Shown in pieces: positions 15,664 through 23,745 of a stretch of 64,000 bases of DNA. Made by a program: the position numbers and the translations under genes. Positions within the stretch are counted from its first letter, which is position 1; every line of letters begins with the position of its first letter. The DNA comes from KBS-96 sp964247975 (GTDB lineage: Bacteria > Acidobacteriota > Terriglobia > Bryobacterales > Bryobacteraceae). The notes under the pieces were generated by a model that saw only the letters and a program-made list of their open reading frames with translations, was not told where the DNA came from and did not search any database. The stretch covers positions 1 to 64,000 of the forward strand of contig CAXTWH010000013.1 of the NCBI GenBank assembly GCA_964247975.1, in the 5' to 3' direction.

Positions 15664-17286
15664 CTAATGCGCCACTGCTCCGGCACCCCGTTTGCCCTTC
15701 ATCAGAAACACCAGCGGCACCATGCACAACGCGGCAAGGGCAAAGAATTGAATCACGTCCAGATACGCCAGCACCGACGCCTGCTGCTGCACTTGCCGGT
15801 AAACCTGTCCTATTGCCTGGTTGCTGGCCAGTGTGCTGTCAGCGCCGCTGGCCATAAACTGCTGCATCAATCCGCTATGGCGCATTCCGTAAAGCGGGTT
15901 AACATCAGCCACATGTTCCACCAGAAAATTTTGATGCAACTGCGAATGCCGCGCCAGTACGGTTGTAAAAATCGCTGTTCCCGCGCTGCCGCCTACGTTT
16001 CGCGCCAGGTTAATCATTCCCGATACATCGTTATTTTTCTGCATCGGAATGCCCGTATACGAAAGCGTATTCACCGGCACAAACAAAAACGCCAATCCAA
16101 TTGCTTGATACACGCGCAGCTTCGCCGCATAAGAAAAGCTCATCTGCAAATCCAGGTTGGTCATGTGGAACAGCGCCAAGGCCGTTACCAGAAATCCGAA
16201 AGCGGCCAGGTAGCGCGCATCCGTTTTTCCGATCAGGCGGCCCACCACCGGCATGCAGAACATGGTCATCAAACCGCCGAAGCTCAGCGCCATGCCCGCT
16301 TTCTCCGCCGTGTAGCCCATCAGCGTTTGCAGCAACTGGGGAATCAGCACCGTCGTGCCGTAAAGCGCCACGCCGATCACAAACATCATCAGAAACGACA
16401 GCGCAAATGTCCGGTTCTTGAATAATCGCAGATCCAGAATCGGGCGCTGATTATGGCTCATCTGCCGGATCTCCCACAACACCAGCCCCACTAAGCCGAT
16501 AACGCAAAGCACAAAAAACGTAGTGACGAAACGCGACCCGAACCAGTCATCTTCCTGCCCTTTATCCAACACCACTTCCAGGCATCCGAATCCTAGTCCG
16601 ATCAACGCAAAGCCGATATAATCCATGCTGAATCCGGACTGCTTGGCGCGCTCCACTTCCTGAACCACATGCGGCGGGTCTTCCACTAATCGATTCGTCA
16701 GAAACAACGAAACAATCGCTACTGGAATGTTAATAAAAAAGATCCATCGCCAATCGAAGTTATCGGTAATCCAGCCCCCCAGCGTCGGCCCGATCGCCGG
16801 GGCCGTCACCACCGCCAGGCCATACAGCGCAAACGCCTGCCCGCGCTGCGACGGCTCAAACGTATCGGCCAAAATGGACTGCTCGCTCGGCGCAAGCCCG
16901 CCTCCGCCGATTCCCTGCAGAACGCGGAAAAACAACAAGAGCGGCAAGGACGGCGCAATTCCGCACAAAAATGAACTGATGCCGAACAGCGCCACGCAGG
17001 TCATGTAAAACTTTTTGCGCCCCAGCACGGAAGCGAAGTACGCGCTCGACGGCAGCACAATCGCATTTGAAACCAGGTAACTGGTTAACACCCATGTTGC
17101 TTCGTCCTGCGATGCCGCGAGCGACCCCGCAATATGCGGCAGCGAAACGTTCGCAATGGAAGTATCCAGCACTTCCATAAAAGTGGCTAGCGTCACGGTC
17201 AGCGCAATCGCCCACGGATTATGTTTCGGCTTCCATCTGGCGGCTGAGGGTTGGGGAGAAACAGTTTGCTCAGGCATTTGGTTCAA
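15664..17286 (-). CDS. DHA2-family (EmrB/QacA) MFS multidrug efflux transporter
   Basis: A 540-residue protein with 14 hydrophobic segments. It has the DHA2 signatures: TFMEVLDTSIANVSLPHIAGSL at helix 1, LGRKKFYMTCVALF after helix 2, LQGIGGGGLAPSEQSIL at helix 4, and the antiporter motif AVVTAPAIGPTLGGWITDNFDWRWIFFINIP at helix 5. It exports drugs or metabolites by proton antiport across the inner membrane. In Proteobacteria such pumps pair with an EmrA adaptor. None is adjacent here, so it may act alone. Same orientation as the KimA-like gene, with a 79-base gap. Confidence 0.92.
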   Translation of the reverse strand: MNQMPEQTVSPQPSAARWKPKHNPWAIALTVTLATFMEVLDTSIANVSLPHIAGSLAASQDEATWVLTSYLVSNAIVLPSSAYFASVLGRKKFYMTCVALFGISSFLCGIAPSLPLLLFFRVLQGIGGGGLAPSEQSILADTFEPSQRGQAFALYGLAVVTAPAIGPTLGGWITDNFDWRWIFFINIPVAIVSLFLTNRLVEDPPHVVQEVERAKQSGFSMDYIGFALIGLGFGCLEVVLDKGQEDDWFGSRFVTTFFVLCVIGLVGLVLWEIRQMSHNQRPILDLRLFKNRTFALSFLMMFVIGVALYGTTVLIPQLLQTLMGYTAEKAGMALSFGGLMTMFCMPVVGRLIGKTDARYLAAFGFLVTALALFHMTNLDLQMSFSYAAKLRVYQAIGLAFLFVPVNTLSYTGIPMQKNNDVSGMINLARNVGGSAGTAIFTTVLARHSQLHQNFLVEHVADVNPLYGMRHSGLMQQFMASGADSTLASNQAIGQVYRQVQQQASVLAYLDVIQFFALAALCMVPLVFLMKGKRGAGAVAH

Positions 17287-17400
17287 TTAGAAATGTAAAG
17301 ATGCAAACGAGGGTTCGGGCTTTGGAACCGCTTTTATAGATAATGGAAATTGTTTATTGATTCACGAAACTGAGTGGAATCATAATCTCCGTGTCCTCTC

Positions 17401-17871
17401 TCACTTGTAAATCAGATGCACATCCACCGTCGTCGCCGGGCAGCCCACCTGCACCGCTGCTTCCTCCCAGGACGGCGCGGAAAATGCAACCTTTGGATTG
17501 TTCGCAAACCCGAACCCCTCTTTCGGCACCCGGAACACATTCCGGTCCAGATGATGATTCTCATTTTCATCATGCAGCACCGCAATGGCATAACGGCCCG
17601 GCGGCACCTGCGCGAACGTAACGGTAGCGCTGTTTCCTTTAATCGGCTGCGCCGCCCGCACAGCAGCCAATTCGTCATGCTCCGGCCATCCGTTCGGAGT
17701 GCGGAACACCGCGCAGCCGACCACTCCTTTCCGGTTGCGGAAGCCGTCAACATGCACCGCTAACGAACAGCCGCCGGAAGGCGAATCTGCCGCGCTTGTT
17801 GCAGGGCGCGGCGCTGGCGTGGACAACTGCATGCCCATCGCCGCCAGAATCAAAATGAATTTAGGAATCAA
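17401..17871 (-). CDS. DUF2141 secreted protein
   Basis: A 156-residue exported protein. The N-terminal hydrophobic stretch (FILILAAMGMQLS) looks like a signal peptide. Residues 35-156 have the DUF2141 pattern: GCSLAVHVDGFRNRKGVVGCAVF, TFAQVPPGRYAIAVLHDENENHHLDRN and a final FGFANNP strand. DUF2141 is a small periplasmic transthyretin-like beta-sandwich of unknown function, common in Bacteroidetes and Acidobacteria. It stands alone; the 114 bases to the efflux pump gene hold only a weak 5-base hairpin. Confidence 0.85.
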   Translation of the reverse strand: MIPKFILILAAMGMQLSTPAPRPATSAADSPSGGCSLAVHVDGFRNRKGVVGCAVFRTPNGWPEHDELAAVRAAQPIKGNSATVTFAQVPPGRYAIAVLHDENENHHLDRNVFRVPKEGFGFANNPKVAFSAPSWEEAAVQVGCPATTVDVHLIYK

Positions 17872-18067
17872 TTAACATTCTATGGCTTTGGTTTGAAGCG
17901 CCGATGCAATCGGAAGATTGCCGCCTCGCGACACTACAGGAAATTGAAGCTAAACTACAAAAGTGACTGGTCCCTGGTCGCTCGACTCTCTTACCCGCTC
18001 CCCAAACCTCGTGGTTTTAAACATCATTGTGCCCAACGTTAGAATTGTTGATTGAACCGTCCCTCGC

Positions 18068-19516
18068 GTGTTCGCAATGACAGCTAAGTCCCGATCAGTA
18101 CTCGATGAAAATAATTCAGTAAGGACAAAACAATTTGCGGTTGCAGCAATCCCGGCTGGACTTTGGATTTTCTTAACCGTCTACTCGATCTGCTTATTTC
18201 TCCTGCTTCCTCGACTTTCTTTGTTGTTTGATGAAATTCTGGATATTCTCACCGTTCACGCGCATACCTGGAGCGGTCTCATCGCCGCCGTTCCCCAGAA
18301 TTCCGGTGGGGTGCCGATCAGCTACTTCGTCCGCTGGCTCACCATCCACTGGCTCGGTGAATCCAGCTTCTCCGCGCGGCTGCCCTCCGCGCTTTTCAGC
18401 TTGGTAGCGTGTCCGGGTGTTTTCTTCCTGGCCCGGTGCTTCGGTTTGCGTTGGCCGCTTCTCGCCGTTACCTTCTTCGCTGCGTTCCCTCTTTCGTTCC
18501 GCTACGCCCTGGAAGCAAGAGCTTATTCCGCCGCTCTTTGTTTCAGCGTTTGGGCTACGGTTTTATTCCTACGCTGGCTCGATCATCCTGCTGCGTCCGG
18601 GCGCGCTCTCCTGTATGGGCTGTGCGTCACTGCTGGCCTTTACACACACCCTTATTCTTTCCTGATTCCGCTCGTTCATCTCGCGTGGCTGTGGCTTGCC
18701 GCAAACAACATGGAATCGCAAACAAACAGAATGCGAATTTCGGCAACCCTCATCTTAATCTTCGCCATTCTCTTATTTGTTCCCTGGTATCTCTATGGCA
18801 GCCGCATTTGGGGCCATCAAGTCACAACATCCGGCATCAATTGGCGTTCCGGTTTGTTGATTCTTCATGAGCTTTCCGGTGCCGGTTATTTTGGCACTAT
18901 TGTCTTGCTCAGCGCCGTTGCATTCGGTATCAGTTCGAATATCATCAACAAGCGCAATCAACGTTTCTGGCTGTTCTATCTACTGGTGCCGATTGCCGGC
19001 GCGCTCGCGGCAGACCTGCTCTTCACTTATTTTTTTGCGATCAGGCAGCTTATCTTCATCCTGCCTCCGTTGGCTATATTGTCTGCCGCAGGCGTGGAAT
19101 CTGTTTCGGGAACGCGGCCTGTCGCCGGTGCGCTTTTATTGGCTGCGCTGTTGATCACCATGCTCTACGGGGACATTCACCTGTTCCGTCGTCCCCGGGA
19201 AAACTGGCAGGCAGCAGCGCGAATCCTCACTCAAAACGCCGACAACGGATGCGTGATCTTCGCACCCGAAAGCTCAGCGGCTTTATACACCTACTTCAAC
19301 CCGCCACTGGCCTTCAAAAAGTGTTCCGTCAACAATCTTGCGGCTGTTGATTCCGTTGCCATTGCAGTAAGCTCTTACGGTGACACTGCAACAACAAAAA
19401 ACTACATCGCTTGTCGCAGCCAACTGCTCGCTTCAAGCTGGATTCAGGTAGCCAATCTGAATACGGCAGGTCCTCGCATTGAACTCTACCGGCGCGAATC
19501 TACCTCCAGGAAGTAG
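18068..19516 (+). CDS. GT39-type membrane glycosyltransferase
   Basis: A 482-residue protein with about 11 membrane segments. It fits the ArnT/Pmt (GT-C) plan: the first membrane segment is followed by LLFDEILDILTVH, with the catalytic acidic pair Asp-Glu, then SFSARLPSALFSLVACPGVFFLARCFG and ALEARAYSA. These enzymes transfer a sugar from an undecaprenyl-phosphate carrier to lipid or protein on the periplasmic side. The C-terminal soluble part (from about residue 380) has a single pair of Cys residues. GTG 18068 and ATG 18077 are both possible starts; neither has a good ribosome site. The small secreted gene at 19540 probably shares the transcript. Confidence 0.82.
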   Translation: MFAMTAKSRSVLDENNSVRTKQFAVAAIPAGLWIFLTVYSICLFLLLPRLSLLFDEILDILTVHAHTWSGLIAAVPQNSGGVPISYFVRWLTIHWLGESSFSARLPSALFSLVACPGVFFLARCFGLRWPLLAVTFFAAFPLSFRYALEARAYSAALCFSVWATVLFLRWLDHPAASGRALLYGLCVTAGLYTHPYSFLIPLVHLAWLWLAANNMESQTNRMRISATLILIFAILLFVPWYLYGSRIWGHQVTTSGINWRSGLLILHELSGAGYFGTIVLLSAVAFGISSNIINKRNQRFWLFYLLVPIAGALAADLLFTYFFAIRQLIFILPPLAILSAAGVESVSGTRPVAGALLLAALLITMLYGDIHLFRRPRENWQAAARILTQNADNGCVIFAPESSAALYTYFNPPLAFKKCSVNNLAAVDSVAIAVSSYGDTATTKNYIACRSQLLASSWIQVANLNTAGPRIELYRRESTSRK

Positions 19517-19539
19517 TTCGTCTGCCGCCTAGGAAAACC

Positions 19540-20049
19540 ATGAATCTAGTTCTGCGTATCACAGCCGCCCTATGCACACTGCTGACCATCGCTCATGCCG
19601 TAGAGATCCCTCATCAGCCTGATCGCGCAAACTCGGAAAACACGAAACTTGATGCCGCTACCCTGCGCCGGATTCGTGCTGCGGCAGGCATTCCGGAAAA
19701 TAGCGATTCGCTGATCAAAGAACTGGATACACGCGCTTTGGCGAAGCGCAACCAAATCTTATTGACCGAGCAATTCCCTGGCAGCGGCCGGTGCCTGGCA
19801 ATTCATATCATCCAGAACAATCCGCCCAAATTGAAACAAGTCTGGAAATTGATGAAAGCACCGCGCAGCGGTGGCGGAATCTGTGCGTTTCTGGCACGTA
19901 CTCCCACCGTTCGCGTATCAGCGACCGGTGAAATCATTCTCGCTATTCCATCGGCATACATCAACACGCCGGAACGAAGGGAAGAATACGTCTACGTTTG
20001 GAACGGACGCACTTACGTTTTGAATCATCACCGTAGCGTCGATGAATAA
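19540..20049 (+). CDS. Hypothetical secreted protein
   Basis: A 169-residue protein with a clear Sec signal (MNLVLRITAALCTLLTIAHA) and a mature domain with no family I recognise. Two Cys residues (GRCLAIH and GGICAFLA) could form a disulfide. The C-terminus (YVYVWNGRTYVLNHHRS) reads as a beta-rich surface. The start lies 23 bases after the GT39 stop, suggesting co-transcription. Function unknown. Confidence 0.6.
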   Translation: MNLVLRITAALCTLLTIAHAVEIPHQPDRANSENTKLDAATLRRIRAAAGIPENSDSLIKELDTRALAKRNQILLTEQFPGSGRCLAIHIIQNNPPKLKQVWKLMKAPRSGGGICAFLARTPTVRVSATGEIILAIPSAYINTPERREEYVYVWNGRTYVLNHHRSVDE

Positions 20050-20137
20050 AAACAGTCCAAAAATTACCGGAGCCGTTTGGATAACAGGTGTAATAGGTAG
20101 GACAGACTGACCCGGTACGAGTGAAGATCTTTCCTCC

Positions 20138-20157
20138 GGGACGGAGCGCTCCGTCCC
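20138..20157. repeat. REP-like perfect palindrome, second copy
   Basis: A perfect 20-base palindrome (arms GGGACGGAGC at 20138-20147 and its complement) is preceded by CCGGTACGAGTGAAGAT. That string is nearly identical to the one before the palindrome at 11642. It lies 88 bases after the hypothetical secreted gene and may also end its transcript. It is one of three copies of the GGGACGG palindrome in the window. Confidence 0.75.
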
Positions 20158-20167
20158 CGCTTCGATC

Positions 20168-20345
20168 TAACCGCATCCCGCGCGTTTTGTCAGCTTTTTG
20201 TGTGCGTTAGCTTCTTAATGAACGGGCCGGGGGAAAACCGGGGGCCCCGCCCCCAGATAAAAAAAAGGCCCAAATTTAAAAAAAAACGCGAAAANNNNNN
20301 NNNNCCCCCCGCCCCCCGGCGCAATCAGTAAACAGACGGCCCAAG
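20168..20345. other. Assembly gap and low-quality flanks
   Basis: Ten Ns at 20295-20304 mark a scaffold join. The flanks, with runs of G, C and A from about 20225 to 20294 and C-rich sequence after the gap, look like unreliable read ends. No gene can be read here. The true distance across the gap is unknown, so the relative order of the two halves depends on scaffolding. Confidence 0.9.
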
Positions 20346-20416
20346 TTGAATAAACCCAGGCTACAGGTTTTCGCGTATTTACTCAGAATGCAAGCGACCG
20401 TGGCATTGTTAACTTT

Positions 20417-20436
20417 GGGACGGAGCGCCCCGTCCC
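20417..20436. repeat. REP-like palindrome, third copy, one mismatch
   Basis: GGGACGGAGC is followed directly by GCCCCGTCCC, the same palindrome as at 20138 with one mismatch. It lies 28 bases before the TetR gene's 3' end, on the other side of the assembly gap. Two closely similar palindromes flanking the gap could themselves have caused the assembly break. Confidence 0.65.
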
Positions 20437-20463
20437 CACCTGCTCTTTTTACAACGGAGCGAT

Positions 20464-21147
20464 TCAGGCTGTCCCGCTGCTTCCCGCTGGTTCAGATTGT
20501 CCCGCCGAATCCCCTCGGACCCAGTACTCCGTTTGCAGAGCTATGTGTTGCACCATGTGAGCAATCTCTGCAGGATCGCGCTTTCCTTGATAGATTAGCC
20601 CGCGAAGCTGGCTCATCATGGCCTTCGCTGTCTCTGAAATGTCCAGGTTTGGACGGAACGCTCGTTCGGCAATTCCCGCCTCAAAAATCGACATCAGGTG
20701 TCCTTGCCAGCCCTCATCCAAGTAGGCAAGAAGCCCGGCAATGACTGGATCGCGCCAAGCGCGAAGGGTGAGCTCCGTCAAGACCAGCAGTTGCTCGGGA
20801 GTGTCCGTGAGGCGAACCCGTATATCGTCAAATTCAGCTCGAAGACGATCCAGCGCGGGAGAAGCTTCATCGATAGGCACACGGGGATTTTGTAGCTCCT
20901 GCATCAGGTACTCCACGACGGCTCCGATTAAAGCTTCCTTAGTCGGATAATAATAATGAAGAGTCGCGCTGTTAATGCCAACCCGCGCCGCGATCTCGCG
21001 GGTGCGCAATCCTTCAAATCCCTTTTCCGCGATCAAATCATATGCGGTCTGTACAATTTCGTTAGCTCGGCTGCCCTTCTTCGCGGAAGGTAAATGTACG
21101 TTGGGCTGCGCTGTATCAGCCGGGGAACCATGCTGTTTTTTGGCCAA
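20464..21147 (-). CDS. TetR/AcrR-family transcriptional regulator
   Basis: A 227-residue protein. Residues 25-75 form the TetR helix-turn-helix domain: ANEIVQTAYDLIAEKGFEGLRTREIAARVGINSATLHYYYPTKEALI is the canonical pattern. The C-terminal ligand domain is helical and ends in a Gly/Ser-rich tail. It follows the DUF1772-like membrane gene by 16 bases on the same strand, so it is probably the second gene of a two-gene operon. The perfect inverted repeat at 21640-21671 upstream of that operon is its likely operator, giving autoregulation. The ligand is unknown. Confidence 0.92.
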   Translation of the reverse strand: MAKKQHGSPADTAQPNVHLPSAKKGSRANEIVQTAYDLIAEKGFEGLRTREIAARVGINSATLHYYYPTKEALIGAVVEYLMQELQNPRVPIDEASPALDRLRAEFDDIRVRLTDTPEQLLVLTELTLRAWRDPVIAGLLAYLDEGWQGHLMSIFEAGIAERAFRPNLDISETAKAMMSQLRGLIYQGKRDPAEIAHMVQHIALQTEYWVRGDSAGQSEPAGSSGTA

Positions 21148-21163
21148 AGACTAGCCTCTCCGT

Positions 21164-21631
21164 TTAGAGATACTCGTGCCGCGTTCGAGTCAGAGAGCGG
21201 CTAAACATCCAAATCATCAATGCTGCATAAGCCCAGAAGAATAAAACTCTCCACCAATGCGTATTCATCAACTCTTGGTATTTCATCATGGACATTCCCT
21301 CCGGAGTAGCCATCGTTGCCTGTACAGGAGCCCAGAAGAAAGCGGTGAAGGTGTGAACCGCCACCTGTAGCGCAATCCCTAGCCAAAGGAATGTTCTTGA
21401 GATCCCGCACGGACGAATCCAAAGCAGAGCAATCGAACAGAACAGCATGAGAATTACTGGCGCGAAAGCCGGCCACATAGCGTGCCACCAAGTCAAATGG
21501 TAATCATGAAACTGTTGAGCGCCCACTAGTGGCCAGAGAGGGTACACAGCAATCTGAGTAAACCAGACAATGCCGGCATTCCAAACGCCCAACATCGTTG
21601 CCGTAAAAAGCAGCCATAAACTTTTTGTCAT
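21164..21631 (-). CDS. DUF1772-like four-helix membrane protein
   Basis: A 155-residue protein with four predicted membrane segments (LWLLFTATMLGVWNAGIVWF, MWPAFAPVILMLFCSIALLWI, FLWLGIALQVAVHTFTAFFWA and VLFFWAYAALMIWMF). A conserved-looking YHLTWWHAMWP lies in the first loop and NTHWWR before the last helix, a layout like DUF1772 and related anthrone-oxygenase-like proteins. ATG 21631 is chosen over TTG 21649 because AGGAG sits just ahead of it. It is the first gene of an operon with the TetR regulator, so it is probably induced by that regulator's ligand. Confidence 0.7.
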   Translation of the reverse strand: MTKSLWLLFTATMLGVWNAGIVWFTQIAVYPLWPLVGAQQFHDYHLTWWHAMWPAFAPVILMLFCSIALLWIRPCGISRTFLWLGIALQVAVHTFTAFFWAPVQATMATPEGMSMMKYQELMNTHWWRVLFFWAYAALMIWMFSRSLTRTRHEYL

Positions 21632-21639
21632 TTGATCTC

Positions 21640-21671
21640 CTACTATCAATCAAGCAGTTGATTGATAGTAG
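21640..21671. promoter_or_regulatory. TetR operator, 14-base perfect inverted repeat
   Basis: CTACTATCAATCAA (21640-21653) and its exact complement (21658-21671) are separated by four bases. The repeat ends eight bases before the membrane-protein ATG, so a bound dimer would block transcription or initiation. The size and TTGATTGATA half-site suit a TetR-family dimer, and a TetR gene lies in the same operon. Confidence 0.75.
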
Positions 21672-21734
21672 CATGATTTCGGGAAATCCAAGATGGTTAA
21701 ATTTGGAGTGAACTCTTAATCTCTACTCTGCCTC

Positions 21735-21935
21735 TTATTCCGCTAATGAATGCAGGGCGTTCTTATAACGCCTCATAATCGATTCAGCAGCCTTCATCTG
21801 ACGCTCAAAATCAGGATCTTCGGAAGTCAGCCGATACTCGTCGGGTGTTTCGGTCAGGTAAATCGAATCGCGGGCCTTGATCTTTAACCGCTCAGCAACT
21901 TCTCGCGGTCAAGTTACACCAATCGAATTGCTAAC
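21735..21935 (-). pseudogene. Decayed AbrB/MazE-type antitoxin gene
   Basis: On the minus strand the frame reads NSIGVT, then an in-frame TGA, then PREVAERLKIKARDSIYLTETPDEYRLTSEDPDFERQMKAAESIMRRYKNALHSLAE to TAA at 21737-21735 (pieces shown in order). GNSIGVTLP-type text followed by AERL and SIYLTETPDEYRL is the swapped-hairpin AbrB/MazE pattern, with an acidic helical tail. The N-terminus is missing and the Leu codon has become TGA. No PemK/MazF or PIN toxin follows. Confidence 0.7.
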
Positions 21936-22120
21936 GGACCGTGCCGTCAAACAGCTTCTCAACCTACCCCAAGTCAGTCTGCCGTCATCCACTAATTACA
22001 CCCGCCTCAAAATCCCAGTTCAGTTTTTTTCAAAAATCTTTTCTTTTAATTCCAATCGCTTACCCGACTTGCCCCCGTAGTCGCGATTCTGGCCGGTATA
22101 AACTTTTGGCCGGAATCAAC
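21936..22120. other. Non-coding stretch with a leader hairpin
   Basis: No gene is supported between the antitoxin relic and ATG 22121. A hairpin (GATTCTGGCC at 22085-22094 pairing, with one G-T wobble, with GGCCGGAATC at 22109-22118) sits directly before the next start codon. It could hide the ribosome site, which is otherwise not recognisable. Confidence 0.35.
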
Positions 22121-22837
22121 ATGGCCAAATCAACTGACAACTCCAGGAAACAGCCGAGCGAAGCTCGTTTGCGTGCCAATCGCAACAACGCGAAAAAAAG
22201 TACCGGTCCGAAAACAGAAGAAGGCAAAACTCGTTCTGCTCTCAACGCGACCCGTCACGGCATCTTAAGCCAGGTCATCCACCTGCCCGAAGAAGAGATG
22301 AACTCCTATCACGAGTTCACCGAAGCTTATGTCGCTTCCCTGAACGCGGTCGGCATGGTGGAAACGCAACTCGCTAATAGCTGCGCCGATCTCCAGTTCC
22401 GTTTGCATCGCCTCGCTGCCGCCGAACACAATCTCTTTGCCATCGGCCATGACGAACAAGGCAACCTCTGGAATCCCGGCCAGGCCGAATCGCATACCGC
22501 TTTGACGATGGCTGAAACCCTCCGCCAAGCCGCCAACCCTCTAGCCCTCTTAACACTCTATGAATCGCGCTTGAACCGCCGCTTCCTGCAAACCTTGAAG
22601 CAACTCCGCGCCATCCAGTCCGACCGTAAACAACAGGAACAAACCGAACTCGAAGAACTCCACCAAATCGCCCTTGCCCAGCCGCAATTGGCTGACAAAA
22701 TTGAACCAACTCAGTTTGGCTTCGTTTGTTCAAACCACGCTTGGCAGCTCTACCGCCAGCGTAAACAACTGCTTCCTGTGCCGAACAGCCCCGCTTCCCG
22801 GCCTCGATCAAGCAAACTGCTCACTTGCGTTGCTTGA
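22121..22837 (+). CDS. Hypothetical protein with a LRANRxNAKKSTGPKTEEGK motif
   Basis: A 238-residue hydrophilic protein. The N-terminal motif (ARLRANRNNAKKSTGPKTEE, then TRSALNATRHGIL) is shared, as far as I recall, by a large family of unannotated proteins in Acidobacteria and Planctomycetes, often in many copies per genome. The rest is helical and Gln/Leu rich (TLKQLRAIQSDRKQQEQTELEE). The basic N-terminus suggests nucleic-acid contact, but no catalytic residues stand out. ATG 22121 is chosen because the longer frame adds a non-homologous-looking stretch. Function unknown. Confidence 0.65.
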   Translation: MAKSTDNSRKQPSEARLRANRNNAKKSTGPKTEEGKTRSALNATRHGILSQVIHLPEEEMNSYHEFTEAYVASLNAVGMVETQLANSCADLQFRLHRLAAAEHNLFAIGHDEQGNLWNPGQAESHTALTMAETLRQAANPLALLTLYESRLNRRFLQTLKQLRAIQSDRKQQEQTELEELHQIALAQPQLADKIEPTQFGFVCSNHAWQLYRQRKQLLPVPNSPASRPRSSKLLTCVA

Positions 22838-22962
22838 AACTCGCAAAACCGTAACGGCTAGACCGGAATACTCCGTTGTGCCATTGCTGATCGCTGCGCC
22901 AGCCTAAACAAAGGCGCACGGACCGGAACTCAATTTTTATTTGCATTACAAAGGTAAAACTC

Positions 22963-23733
22963 TTGCGTATAATAATCAACAACGAACGAAAGTTCGCAGC
23001 CTGTCTTCGTGCTGTTGCTTTCCCGCGTCCCTCTTTGTTAAAACTTCATTTCTGTGCGCGAATCGCCGTTCTGGCATTCCTGCTTGCCGGCCTCGCTCAG
23101 GCGGACACCATTTTATCCAACATCACCGCATCGAACTTTCCTATCCTGATGACCGCCAACTCCGCTCAGGAAATTGGCTGGCATCAGGATGATTACCGCG
23201 CTAATCTCAGCGTCACCGTCAGCCTACGCAGTTTCACTGTCGGCCCGGCGCTGCAAAGCGTGAATGCTTTTCTCACCGACGCTATCGGCCCCGGCACAAC
23301 CGCCGCCGATCAGATCGCCTCCACGCTTCTGCCGCTGCCGTCCATCCTCTTTCCGGCTACCAAGTTCACTTTGTTCTCCGGGTTGAACTTGGCTCCCGGC
23401 AATTACTATCTCACCCTGGCCGGAACCGCCCCGATGGGTCCAGGCTGGGTCGTTTCCGATTCTTCTGATGCTGTGGTCGCTGCGCCTGGCGTCAGCTTTC
23501 TGGGTGAAGGCGGCAGCACGAACCCCACCGTGGCAAACGGACTGGCGGATTACCGTCCTGCTTCTACTTTTTTCGACATTGTTCCTTCCAGTTCGCCTGC
23601 ATTTTACGGCCTCACTTTGCAGCTTGATCAGGCTTCTCCCCTCGTCGGCGCCCCTGAACCTGCCGAACTTGGATTAATCGGCATCGGCTTGTGGTTGCTT
23701 TCGCTTTGGACCCGGCGCAAACCCAAGGCTTAA
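22963..23733 (+). CDS. PEP-CTERM sorting-domain protein
   Basis: A 256-residue exported protein. A hydrophobic export signal lies within the first 48 residues (RIAVLAFLLAGLAQA). The mature part is a beta-rich, Ser/Thr/Pro-rich domain with no recognised family. The last 28 residues have the PEP-CTERM plan: APEP at about 230, a single membrane helix (LGLIGIGLWLLSLW) and a basic tail (TRRKPKA). Such proteins are processed by exosortase, usually in exopolysaccharide-producing bacteria. TTG 22963 has an AAAGG site 8 bases ahead, and TTG 23035 would begin closer to the signal. A TATAAT at 22968 overlaps the longer start, favouring the shorter one. No exosortase is in the window. Confidence 0.75.
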   Translation: MRIIINNERKFAACLRAVAFPRPSLLKLHFCARIAVLAFLLAGLAQADTILSNITASNFPILMTANSAQEIGWHQDDYRANLSVTVSLRSFTVGPALQSVNAFLTDAIGPGTTAADQIASTLLPLPSILFPATKFTLFSGLNLAPGNYYLTLAGTAPMGPGWVVSDSSDAVVAAPGVSFLGEGGSTNPTVANGLADYRPASTFFDIVPSSSPAFYGLTLQLDQASPLVGAPEPAELGLIGIGLWLLSLWTRRKPKA

Positions 23734-23745
23734 ACGCGCTGATCT

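Noticed and set aside
15508..16425. A 305-codon plus-strand frame
   Set aside because: It runs antisense to the KimA-like and efflux-pump genes and is His/Arg/Gln-rich shadow sequence.
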